From Haemonchus contortus (taxonomy: Eukaryota; Nematoda; Chromadorea; Rhabditida; Trichostrongylidae), in assembly GCA_000469685.2 (NCBI GenBank), contig LS997566.1, forward strand, positions 7,422,491 through 7,486,490: a DNA stretch of 64,000 nt, given 5' to 3'. Positions 49,901-59,876 of this stretch are shown here, in pieces. A model generated the notes under the pieces. The model saw only the letters and a program-made list of their open reading frames with translations, did no database searches and had not been told where the DNA came from. The position numbers and the translations under genes are program-made. Position 1 is the stretch's first letter. The number at the start of each line of letters is the position of its first letter.

Positions 49901-50336
49901 TCTTCACAAAGGAATCAAGCCAAACAGTATAATTTGTCATTTCAAGTAGTAAATGGATGGATTCTAGTAAACGATCTGTGTTCTAGGAAGGATGTATCTT
50001 GGTTAAATAACAGGCATAAATAGCAGAAGAACAACAAGGGAAACAACAACAATGATCCATTACATTCGAAATAGATTTTGCGACAACTTATTTACAATTT
50101 ACGATATTTTCCTAGAAATTGCTGTTCGTAGCTTGTATAAAGGGAAGATCTGCTCACAGGGTAGAAATTAGAGGAGGCAGTTATTAAAGTGGCAGAGTTG
50201 ACCAAGAGTTCCCATTGGGGTCACCTGATGACCTCGAAGTAGCGTTCCGGTTTTTAAGGCCAGGTGAGAGACTTCTCGGGCAATGACCTTATCGGGGCTC
50301 TTGCCCTACATCCTATCTATCAGTGCCAAACCAGAC
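46978..50336. other. Intergenic between GT31 paralogues 2 and 3
   Basis: Apart from one SINE (48243-48566), nothing recognisable. Short open frames lack splice partners. The first hundred bases after the stop of paralogue 3 (minus strand from 50336 down) show no AATAAA. Confidence 0.45.
48243..48566 (-). mobile_element. SINE copy (tRNA-derived), near full length
   Basis: Aligns by eye with 59215-59496 along its whole length: both begin ctttg(g/a)gcgt..atcaatccca in plus-strand view and end with the A-box complement (cctacaccacttcc). The B-box region is present but mutated (gattcggattcg and a second nearby 'gtgcgaatcccc'). In transcript sense the tRNA-like head is at the right. It contains a small insertion relative to the other copy. 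Confidence 0.75.
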
Positions 50337-53300
50337 TTAAGGTGTGCCTTGGTTTTGCAGTTCTGCAGGTGAGTCCTTGAAATGGCATTCATAGCTCTTC
50401 AGAATCTGGAATCCTTCCCGCAATAGTTCAGGCCGTGGAAGTGAATGTACCGAAAATGTAATTGGCTTCTCTGTTGCACTACATCTGAATCGTTTCCGAG
50501 AAAGTTCCTAAACGAAGGCGTACCTAATCGATAGAAAAACTCTTCTAATACGTTCAAATCGCAACTGCCATTTATGTACCTTGGTTGTGTGAATAATATT
50601 TCTTGCCCAATTTATTCGTCGAATACCAGTAGAATCGATTAAAATTCCAGTATAGAAGAGATCCTAAATTACAATCTCTCTGTAAATGAAAAGAAAATAT
50701 TATACTACAAAGATCAGGCATGCAAAGCTGAAGTCACTCTAATGAGCTGAGATGTGTCCTCGGGGCTCTTCGCCTTATTCCCGTGACTCATGGACGCAGG
50801 AAGAGCGGAACCAAAAGACCACTTCTCTACTTGTGTTCCAGCTCCAGGAAAAATAGCGAACGTAGCCAACTATGCTTTCCGACGTTCCTGGGTCAATTCT
50901 TTGTTTCTGAATTTGCCTGGGAAACATTAACATGAGCTTCGCCGTTTGCTAGTTCTTGTTAATCACTGTGCAGGGCGAGCAGTATTCGAGCGTCACCTCG
51001 AGCTCTCACGATTGAAGGGTCCCTATTGAAACGAGACTGTTCAATCGTGAACTAACCCCTTATCGAAACTATGTAGCTATTCCGCCTTATTACGGTACTT
51101 TCCTCTTTCTGCTCCCACAATAAGAAGAAAACGCACCAGTCGGCTATATTAGTACTAGTGAAACCTTGCGTTTTCTTTTGAGAGCATAAGCACAGCATAA
51201 ACGTATTTACTAACCCCAATCCCCTCCTTGGAGTTTAGTAAGGTAGTAAGTCGCAAAGCTAAACTGCTCTGGAGCTAAAAGTGGACAAGGGCAGGTCAGA
51301 CAAAAGCAAAGGTTCCAAAGCCTCCCATATGGAGAATAACACGGATTGAACAAACTAAAAGCTAATAGGCTCAGCCATAATGTGTGGCTAGGCTCACCTC
51401 TATCGTCATCGGTATAAAAATCTGCGCCTGATCAAGAATAATTTGTCCAGCTAACTTTCCGACTACATACATGGGACCATTGCAATATTGAGGGAAGTAA
51501 CGTTCCGGCCACATCTGTTTTGGCACAAACCTGAAGAGTCGATTAATAATTACAAATCTTCCAGAAATTTCTGAGATTATTGGAGATGTTGGATTAGTTC
51601 TTGAGAGATTCTCATTCTCAATGATCTTCTCCAAAAAAATATTGAAATACCATTTGTTTCCTGGCTTCCGTTGAGGTAACGATTTGGACCAAACTCGGCA
51701 GTAGAGCGACATATCTGCTTTTTTATCTATTTTCCATAAATCTATCATGCGATCAAGGTGAACAGAGACATCATCGTCGATTTTCATGAGAAATTTTGCC
51801 TTCGGACAGTATTGTTGGTGAAACACTATCGATGCGTACACCTTAAAAAATTGCATACACTTTTCGAAGGAGAACCCAAAAAAATTTTTGTCCCTATAAC
51901 GTGAACGGGGTAGCTGGGGCGAATTACAGCATGGGACCGGTACTCGCCAGACACCGAAGCCTTTCTAGGATCGCGTAGTTAGTACCAGACTCATCAGGGA
52001 AGATAAAGCAGTGATTTGCAAATTGGCGAGCTACAGTAAACCATAGTATGGACCTAATACACAACTGGAAGCCTTTATGGTCCTGAATGGAAGTTAAATG
52101 CAGGTGAGAATCTCAGAAACGGGTCCGTACTACGCCAAAGACCTCATCCTGCATAACGTATGTAGGTTGAATGTGGGTTAGTGTCAGGTGTAGCTGTCAC
52201 TAACGCGGTTCAAGCCTGAGGATCATATCCATAGTGCAGAGGGTTTGCAAAGGTTTCGAATAATGATGACCTAATTAGTTGCCACTAGGATGGGATATTC
52301 CCAATCCTCAGACGATAAACGGTCGTAAACTGGTCCCAGCGTCAGGCCCAGGTTGACAGGCCGGCTGATGGAGAAACCCAGTCACAACAAACATGTCTAA
52401 AAGTCTCAAAATGTATCGGTGATAAAGCTACGACGTCACCCGGAAGTGGCGCACAGGATCTCCGCCGGAGTCCTGTGGATGGCGGGACGTGATCAAAAAG
52501 GACCTCGCCGATGCCAAGGTGACGGCAGAAGATGCCGTATATAGAATGAAATGGAGGCGCCTGACAAGAACAGCGGAACGGGACCAACGCTAAGGAGAAG
52601 AAGAAGAAGAAGAAGAAGAAGAAGAAGAAGAAGAAGAAGAAGAAGAAGAAGAAGAAGAAGAAGAAGAAGAAGAAGAAGAAGAAGAAGAAGAAGAAGAAGA
52701 AGAAGAAGAAGAAGAAGAAGAAGAAGAAGAAGAAGAAGAAGAAGAAGAAGAAGAAGAAGAAGAAGAAGAAGAAGAAGAAGAAGAAGAAGAAGAAGAAGAA
52801 GAAGAAGAAGAAGAAGAAGAAGAAGAAGAAGAAGAAGAAGAAGAAGAAGAAGAAGAAGAAGAAGAAGAAGAAGAAGAAGAAGAAGAAGAAGAAGAAGAAG
52901 AAGAAGAAGAAGAAGAAAGAAGAAGAAGAAGAAGAAGAAGAAGAAGAAGAAGAAGAAGAAGAAGAAGAAGAAGAAGAAGAAGAAGAAGAAGAAGAAGAAG
53001 AAGAAGAAGAAGAAAGAAGAAGAAGAAGAAGAAGAAGAAGAAGAAGAAGAAGAAGAAGAAGAAGAAGAAGAAGAAGAAGAAGAAGAAGAAGAAGAAGAAG
53101 AAGAAGAAGAAGAAGAAGAAGAAGAAGAAGAAGAAGAAGAAGAAGAAGAAGAAGAAGAAGAAGAAGAAGAAGAAGAAGAAGAAGAAGAAGAAGAAGAAGA
53201 AGAAGAAGAAGAAGAAGAAGAAGAAGAAGAAGAAGAAGAAGAAGAAGAAGAAGAAGAAGAAGAAGAAGAAGAAGAAGAAGAAGAAAAGAAGAAGAAGAAG

Positions 53301-54973
53301 AAGAAGAAGAAAGAAGAAGAAGAAGAAAGAAGAAGAAGAAAGAAGAAGAAGAAGAAGAAGAAGAAGAAGAGAAGAAGAAGAAGAAGAAGAAGAAGAAGAA
53401 GAAGAAGAAGAAGAAGAAGAAGAAGAAGAAGAAGAAGAAGAAGAAGAAGAAGAAGAAGAAGAAGAAGAAGAAGAAGAAGAAGAAGAAGAAGAAGAAGAAG
53501 AAGAAGAAGAAGAAGAAGAAGAAGAAGAAGAAGAAGAAGAAGAAGAAGAAGAAGAAGAAGAAAGAAGAAGAAGAAGAAGAAGAAGAAGAAGAAGAAGAAG
53601 AAGAAGAAGAAGAGAAGAAGAAGAAGAAGAAGAAGAAGAAGAAGAAGAAGAAGAAGAAGAAGAAGAAGAAGAAGAAGAAGAAGAAGAAGAAGAAGAAGAA
53701 GAAGAAGAAGAAGAAGAAGAAGAAGAAGAAGAAGAAGAAGAAGAAGAAGAAGAAGAAGAAGAAGAAGAAGAAGAAGAAGAAGAAGAAGAAGAAGAAGAAG
53801 AAGAAGAAGAAGAAGAAGAAGAAGAAGAAGAAGAAGAAGAAGAAGAAGAAGAAGAAGAAGAAGACGACGACGACGACGACGACGATAAACGTGACTCAGA
53901 TGATTTTTCAACGATAAATGTGAATAAACGATAAATGTTAATTTGTTTACAAAATGATTTACAAATTACCTTGAAGACCAGGTTATCGTAGGCTTCTGGT
54001 AGGTTGGTCACTATCAAGTCATTGTATTTTCGTTGCTCCTTGCGCAAAGTAAACAAGTCATGTACCGTGGTGGGCGCAGAGAGGATGAAATAGACCAACA
54101 CCCGTCCTTTCTGGAATTTTTTGAAGATTACGAGTTCCATACACTCAGTATATGTTCAGCAAGGGTTTACCTACTTTGACGGAACGAGACTCTTTCGGTG
54201 ATGCCCAGGTTTCTCGAATAGCTTGTCGCATCTCAGAGCGTTCTATAGTGGATAGGACAGTAGCAACCAATAATGGAGTACTGAAAAAGCTTGGTGAAAG
54301 CCGTTCTTTTGGATTTGTCGTTTGATGACACAGATACAATACATATGTATACATAAATACATAAATATATACATAAGACAAGATAGATACATAAGTATAT
54401 GTAGAGTGAGCAGTCATAGAGGGACTCGAAAGGAGTCCATCTGCCGACCTAAGCCACGATCTTCCTCAGGGGTAGACTCGAAAAAACTCTGACTCTCAGA
54501 GCTCTAGAAGACTTTTTGGACTATATCTGGTTTCTTATCATATTCGAGAATATTCATTGAACTTACTGGTTCCGAGAGCCATCACATAACGACAGATCTG
54601 GCAATAGAATGTACTTGTAATTGAGAGAGTAGTTAGCAAAGCTCATTTCATGAACGACATGCCCCTTCAGGGTGCTTCGCTTCATTGATGTCGGTGAAAG
54701 CATAAGTTCAAGCAGAAGGAAACAGTCTGAAATGTCATGTGGCTGAAGAATTATGAGTATGTCTTAGGCTATAAAAAACTAGCGAAATTTAACAAAAGTG
54801 TGGAAACCGACAAGCACGAGGAATTTTCTACTCGGCCCATTTTCTCGAAGTGCTTTTGCAAGGATTAGGACGAAATCCATATATTTAATAATAGCAACCC
54901 TCGAAAACTTACAAACTATTAGAAATATTGATGCTATTTTCTTCACTAGCGACACTCTCACCGGCATCTCCAT
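50337..54973 (-). CDS. GT31 beta-1,3-galactosyltransferase-like protein, paralogue 3, 8 exons, 360 aa
   Basis: Predicted Golgi type II glycosyltransferase of the same family as the two downstream paralogues. Exons in coding order: 54913-54973, 54567-54762, 54175-54280, 53970-54110, 51651-51841, 51398-51530, 50580-50663, 50337-50507. They join to 1083 bp without a stop. The start MEMPVRVSLVKK leads into a signal anchor at 13-26 (IASIFLIVYILIIL) split by intron 1. Stem region ends NYKYILLPDLSLC. Catalytic domain: PLLVATVLS, MRQAIRETWASP (103-114), VLVYFILSAP, LPEAYDNLVFK, FLMKIDDDV with DDD at 190-192, YFPQYCNGPMYVVG, EDLFYTGIL (276-284). The tail has Cys in RFRCSATEK and KSYECHF. Intron 4 (2.1 kb) contains the giant GAA tract, a LINE end and a SINE. 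Intron 5 is 120 bp, stop-free and in frame, so its retention would only insert 40 residues. All key residues are present; probably functional. Confidence 0.88.
51940..52110 (+). mobile_element. SINE fragment in intron 4 of GT31 paralogue 3
   Basis: Plus-oriented partial copy of the SINE family. It matches the body from 'gaagcctttctaggatcg' through 'agtaccagactcatc' to 'ctgaatggaagttaaatg', in the same order as 59690-59876. The tRNA-like head with A and B boxes is absent. Diverged, hence old. Confidence 0.55.
52440..52593 (+). mobile_element. 3' end of an RTE-type LINE
   Basis: The plus strand reads WRDVIKKDLADAKVTAEDAV then YRMKWRRLTRTAERDQR and a TAA at 52591-52593. This is the C-terminal end typical of RTE retrotransposon polyproteins (conserved W-x-x-x-x-x-x-D-L and R-x-K-W-R-x-x-x-R). 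Upstream the frame is broken (GC-rich remnants back to about 52440). The stop codon is followed at once by GAGAAGAAG, the first units of the giant trinucleotide tract. It is antisense within GT31 paralogue 3. Confidence 0.75.
52594..53866. repeat. Giant GAA/TTC trinucleotide tract, about 1.27 kb
   Basis: Roughly 420 AAG/GAA units, pure over long stretches and interrupted only by single-base additions or losses (for example extra A near 52916, 53014, 53284, 53312 and 53561; lost A near 53371 and 53613). The plus strand is all purine. It ends in a short (GAC)n run at 53865-53884. Because each interruption shifts the frame, it yields meaningless open frames of poly-Arg/Lys/Glu on one strand and poly-Leu/Ser/Phe on the other. 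It lies in intron 4 of GT31 paralogue 3, whose transcript would carry UUC repeats. Long GAA/TTC tracts can form triplex DNA. Length in the assembly may differ from the true length. Confidence 0.97.
53865..53884. repeat. (GAC)n run at the edge of the GAA tract
   Basis: Seven GAC units directly follow the last GAA unit, then 'gataaacg'. An A-to-C change in the unit followed by expansion would explain it. Confidence 0.9.
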
Positions 54974-57711
54974 CGGCGTCGGGCCATCAAGGGTGCGATT
55001 GAAACTTTTAGAAAGCTTCTGAATGCATCACTCTAAAAAGATATACTATCAAAGTCATGTTTTATACTGTACGTCACGAATATACAATTCGAGGCTCATT
55101 CGGGCGTTCAGTGGGATAAGGTCTAAACATAACAAAAAATTTCAACCAACTACCTATCTATCACTAATCAATTTCAAACTAGTCACTAGTCAAGTATACG
55201 GGTCTGTGAATTGCAGGTAGTAAAGAGCCATTTCAGATAAATCTACCGTATTCTACTCGTACTATTTGGTTGAAAACTAATTGTAAATTGCAACCATGTT
55301 CGACTATAGTTTAATCTTGGCATAGTATAGCTGTAACTTGGGAGGTCTCTTTGCAGCCACGACCAAGATGATACAATGATTTTACTCGGCTAACGTTTCG
55401 GCCAATCGCCTACGTCAGAGCCTGGAAACCAAAAAAATATTTGAGATTCATCCTGGCCAAACGACGTTCAGACCTCAGCTTAGTTCAGGTGTGGCCTATA
55501 GATACCTAGGAAAGTATTGTAAATCACAATAGGTAACCCACCTTAGATGTCAATTGTAAATTACTGCGTGTTTTTCTCAGTAAACTAAAATTTTATTTGA
55601 GCGATAACTGCCCATTTCTTGAAGTGATTAGTACCCATAGACTTGAGTACTTTATAGGTATAGGTACAGGTCTATTACGAGTGCAAAGGGCACAAGTGCG
55701 AAAAGTATATCGATAAAACACCGAAACTTCATGGTGCATATATGACTGAGAAAATACTTTTCTTGTAGGAAAAAATTCTACTTCCTAAAAAAATTGCATT
55801 TACTTAATTTCCAACTCGATTCACTATCATTGGAGAAGACAATTACATGCACCACCAATATTTTTATGGCGATTTGGGTTTCAACGAGTGAAACACTAGC
55901 CGAAGTAGTGATGAAGCCCAGTGAGCAGAAAGCAGATTAGGCATCCCATATGCCTATGGCAACCAGGTATTGCATGCAGGGATATTTCGACTTGCTTTGT
56001 TTTCGAGTGTCACGTTAGTAGGAAGTTATTCATGAGTTCCTTTAAAGCTCAATAAGCGATGGCATGATGTATGATTACTAAGCTCAGGAATTGATACATT
56101 AATGCTGAATAGTGCGCTAGTAGAGGGAGGAGTACTGTAAAAGGAAGAAACTGTAAATCATATAAAAACTAGGCTTCGAAAGCATACGAGCTGAGTTCCA
56201 GGCAGGACTAGTCCCTTCCTATCAAGAAATGGGCTCTACTCACACCATTCTATTACCAGCAATGTCGAGAATATGGCGACGAATGGGTCCTTTAACAAGC
56301 TAACCGTCACCGCACTGTATTATACTTTCTACTGAGGTGTGAATAAAAAGGGTAGAAAGATGGGGAAAGGTTGCTCCTACTTTTGTCAAACACAAAGGAA
56401 TATTTTTCTCGCAGAGTTGTTTTATGCTCATTGTTCACAACACTTTCAAAACCATGATGTCACCCCTACTTGACACGCCGCTAGTTTCTCCAACATTTTG
56501 AAATTTTGCCAAACTCATTCCAAGAATTCATAGGCTTTCTCTAGATGCTTTACTGCATCTCCGAACTCGTCTGAATAAAGCAGAAACAAGTATAGCAGTT
56601 CCCATCAGTGACGATGTTCATGTATCACCAGCATTCCAGCGCCTCGCTCAGTGTGATTGGTATTGCCAGAATTCCCTAAAGCAACATAGTTTTGGATCCT
56701 CCTGCATGAATCCTCCTACACAGAAAGATACATTGCACAGCAACCCTTTCAGAGCTTCTGTGAAGAAATCAAGCTATCAGGGCAAAGGCTGCCTCGGTGT
56801 TCACTTTTCGTCCCGAGAGATCTATTCGGCAACCCCTCCGGTCCAACGGCTTGCACACAATTGCAAGCCATGCCCCAAACGGTCTTTGATTCCTTCCCCT
56901 GCGCTGTCGTTAATCTTCGCTCGCTTACGAGCTCAAAATTCCTAACTCTCTTCTGCATTTGTGCATATTGGGAAGCTCCTAACAATGAGTTCTGCTCAGC
57001 GGTGCCCATGCTGCTTTGGCACAATCCAAGATTCCGTAGGAAGCTGGTGAAGGAGGGCAGATTGCAGAAATGGCAAGATGAGTGAGGAGCAGATGTCCTT
57101 TGCTATCTTAATTATTCCCTAAATGATCCTGGATGTCCCCATGTAGCTTGTTAACCTTTGCTAAGATTTGGGACTATAGTATACTTAATCGGGATGATTA
57201 CTTAGTTCAGCTTTTGTCAGATACATTCATTCTGCTGAGCCAAAGAACCCACATTAGAATCAAGCCCGTTTTGCGAGAACATCGACTTTGTTAGATTCTT
57301 TTGCAAACTGATACTTCCACAAGAACTGCTTATTTCAACTTGAATTCCTTCCTATTACAGGCATTCATGTTCTGAGCTTCGTATGGGTCGCGAACTGGTA
57401 ATGCAACAGTAGTAATACAAACGTTGCGAGTCGTTCAGTTCCATTTCCACTTAGGTCGCCTCATACCCGAACGATGCATGACGCCTTTTCAGAGCGACAC
57501 AAAAAAAAGTTCTGTGAGATGCTATCGCCCATGGGGCAGCTCTTTTTCAATGTGAGAAGGAGTGCCCAGGATGCCCACGGCTCAGATAACAACAATACTT
57601 CAATAAAGTTTGTGACCGTTGCGATATGACCAATCGCCCTGGAACCCTTCCAAGATAGTGCTTCTTCGCATGACTGCCCTTCGTAAGTGTTCTACAGTTC
57701 AGTGAGTACTA
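54974..57711. other. Upstream of GT31 paralogue 3; no gene seen
   Basis: No assembled gene. At 56706-57085 both strands have open frames of 74 to 91 codons with a somewhat protein-like composition (minus-strand peptide MQKRVRNFELVSERRLTTAQ), but splice partners and family resemblance are lacking. Confidence 0.4.
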
Positions 57712-58233
57712 TTAGGTTGATGCATAATTATTGCGGATTTTCTTCAGCAAATTTTGCTTCAAGAAACAATAGCCTATTTAGCAAAAACATGTTCAAATAA
57801 TTACTCCGTAACATATCCACCATCTACATACGTGCTGCTGTGCTGTGCTAAGTGCTGCTTCCTATTTGCTAGGCGCTCGGATTCCACAGGCGAAGAAGTT
57901 TCGTTTCTTGGAGGCGATCACGCCTTGACGTCGACCATCAAGTCATCCCACTTCGCCGAAAGTTCTGTTCGTTAACCAATTTTTCAACGGGCAATTGACG
58001 TAGTAATCCATAGGAGTTTCTATTTGTGAATAGGGCAACTGTAGAAGCAGATTCCAATCCTTATTTGGCTTTGGCTGGCTGCCCCATCGCCGAGAAAATC
58101 GTTGAGATGACTTTAGGACTGTGCCACTTTCCAACCTTTCTCGAAGTAATAGGGCATAATGTAGCGTATTTATAAACTATATCGAGAGAAAAGAAGCCGC
58201 AAAAAAATCCGCAATGATTGTGCATCAACCTAT
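57712..58233. mobile_element. Mariner deletion derivative, 522 bp
   Basis: Third complete member of the family at 4581 and 27656: left end TTAGGTTGATGCATAATTAT, right end the complement with one change (AACCTAT), TA on both sides (57710-57711, 58234-58235). It keeps fragments found in the other copies (gttcaaataattactccgta, and the 'gttgagatgact...tgccactttccaacctttctcgaag' arm) but has no coding capacity. Confidence 0.82.
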
Positions 58234-59214
58234 TAAATTAGCGAGAATACTCTATTGGCAGCAATGTGGATATGTTGTCATCAGAAGCCAAGGGTGACCG
58301 TGAATAGAATTCACTGCCACAGACGACTGTAAGTAGGGAGTCGATAATGTCGAGATTGGAGCAGGAGAGAAGTTGTAGACCCCACTGACAATCTTCAGTT
58401 GTAATAAAAACAGGAGATTGCTGATAGGTATGACAGTAAAGTAATAGGGGTACTTCAAAGTTTCTAACAACTGAATCATGTGAGAATCATGATCAATATT
58501 GTGCCACGGACCAGATGAAATCGCTTGGATTCGTACCTCACCTTCTACCAACCTTAATATCAATGTACCGCACACCAAATTGTAATCAATCAATGTCAAT
58601 CGAAAAACAAAGTCAAATGAATATGGGAGGTATGTCGCGATTGTTATACTAGTTACATGGTTAGGAACGTCTGGCGGCTAAATGCATGCGAAACCAGTAA
58701 ATCCACCATAATCCCCTTTCACATTAGCCGGAAACTCGTTGGAAATTTCCGTGGCAGACTCCTTATATGCTTTGAGTTTAACGTTGTCGGCTCTGGTTCC
58801 CTGGGTAAAGTAATAGAGTTTATTGATGGAAGGAATGTGATTCAATTAGGCCTCATGCTCTCGGTCTTTTCATGGAATACGTGACGACACTACAAATCAT
58901 CTCCCGGATACATGCACCGACGAACATAAAACCTGGCTGATGGCTGATGCAAACACGATTTCAGCTAATGAAGCAGAGGAAGGATGGTCAGTGTTCCTGA
59001 CAAAGTAGTTATAGGCTGTTCTACTGATTACTTCTAGGAACAGCAGCCTTGTAACCGTGTTCGGTACTTTAAGAACGTCTGCAAAATGCGGCAAGAACTC
59101 TTTCAGCAAATTTCAAACTTTCTCTGAAACATTTTAAGAGATCGTTGAATATGCCGCAATAGTTCAAGGCAAATGCTATAGCGATTGACAGAAGTCTGAC
59201 GATAAACGATGGAA
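58234..59214. other. Intergenic, nothing recognised
   Basis: Open frames up to 115 codons (58252-58599 minus) without splice partners or family resemblance. Confidence 0.4.
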
Positions 59215-59496
59215 GTCTTTGAGCGTCGATCAATCCCATTTGAGGGATGCGCCCCGCATTCGACATCCATTCAGAACCGTGGCGGTTTGAATGCGTATGT
59301 GGCTTATACAATGACTTGCGGTGGCTAGCCAATGTAGAAGTCAGTGCTTTTATCCACCTGGACGGGTCTGGTACCAATCACCGAACCCGGGGGGATGGAA
59401 GGCTTGGTTGACGTAGGCGGATATCGATTCGGGATTCGAACCCGTGACAAAGTTGGTGTGGCAGTACGCCATTTGTCACTACACCACCTCCACCCA
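59215..59496 (-). mobile_element. SINE, best-preserved copy, tRNA-derived
   Basis: Read on the minus strand, the element begins with a tRNA-like head: A-box-like TGGTGTAGTGAC (complement of 59475-59486) and a perfect B box GGTTCGAATCC (complement of 59432-59442), about 32 bp apart. A body shared with the other copies follows (AAGCCTTCCATCCC, GGTACCAGACCCGTCC, CACTGACTTCTACATTGG). It ends near ATTGATCGACGCTCAAAG. The boxes imply RNA polymerase III transcription when young. It has no coding capacity and depends on a LINE in trans. Confidence 0.82.
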
Positions 59497-59590
59497 CAAT
59501 CATATTATAGTAATATTAATAATAATAGTAATAATAGCATTAATAATAATAGCAAGAATAATAGTAGTAACATTAACAGCAATACTTGCT
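59497..59590. repeat. AAT/AGT-rich simple repeat between two SINEs
   Basis: Irregular run of aat, agt and att triplets separating a minus SINE from a plus SINE. Confidence 0.75.
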
Positions 59591-59689
59591 AGAATTCCGA
59601 TAATCGGACGGAGATGCTGTAGAAGGAAGTGGCTCAATATCACACAAGCACGGTCCACTGATCAATTTTGAATGAAGACCCATACAGCA

Positions 59690-59876
59690 ACTGAGCCTTC
59701 CATCCCTCTGGGGTCTGCTAATCGGTACCAGACTCGTCTGGGTGGATGAAAGCAAGCCACCACAATTCATTGCATAGGCCACATACCCACTCAACACACC
59801 GTTACGATTCTGAATGGGAGCCAAATGAGGGCGGTCATGCCATAAACGGGGTTGGTTGATGTCAGAGACTTTCACC
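59690..59876 (+). mobile_element. SINE copy in opposite orientation
   Basis: Plus-oriented body of the same SINE (gagccttccatccctctggg, ggtaccagactcgtctggg, ctgaatgggagcc, ggttgatgtcagag). Its head is degraded: no clear A or B box upstream. With 59215-59496 it forms a head-to-head inverted pair separated by about 190 bp. Confidence 0.7.

Noticed and set aside
52493..54140. Very long open frames of poly-Arg/Lys/Glu and poly-Leu/Ser/Phe (445 to 516 codons)
   Set aside because: They are translations of the GAA/TTC simple repeat inside an intron; not proteins. The N-terminal part of one (54140 to about 53970) is real coding sequence only as exon 4 of GT31 paralogue 3.
59400..59496. tRNA gene, because of A- and B-box-like sequences
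   Set aside because: No cloverleaf, no acceptor stem and no anticodon arm; the same sequence recurs attached to a shared body, so it is a SINE head.
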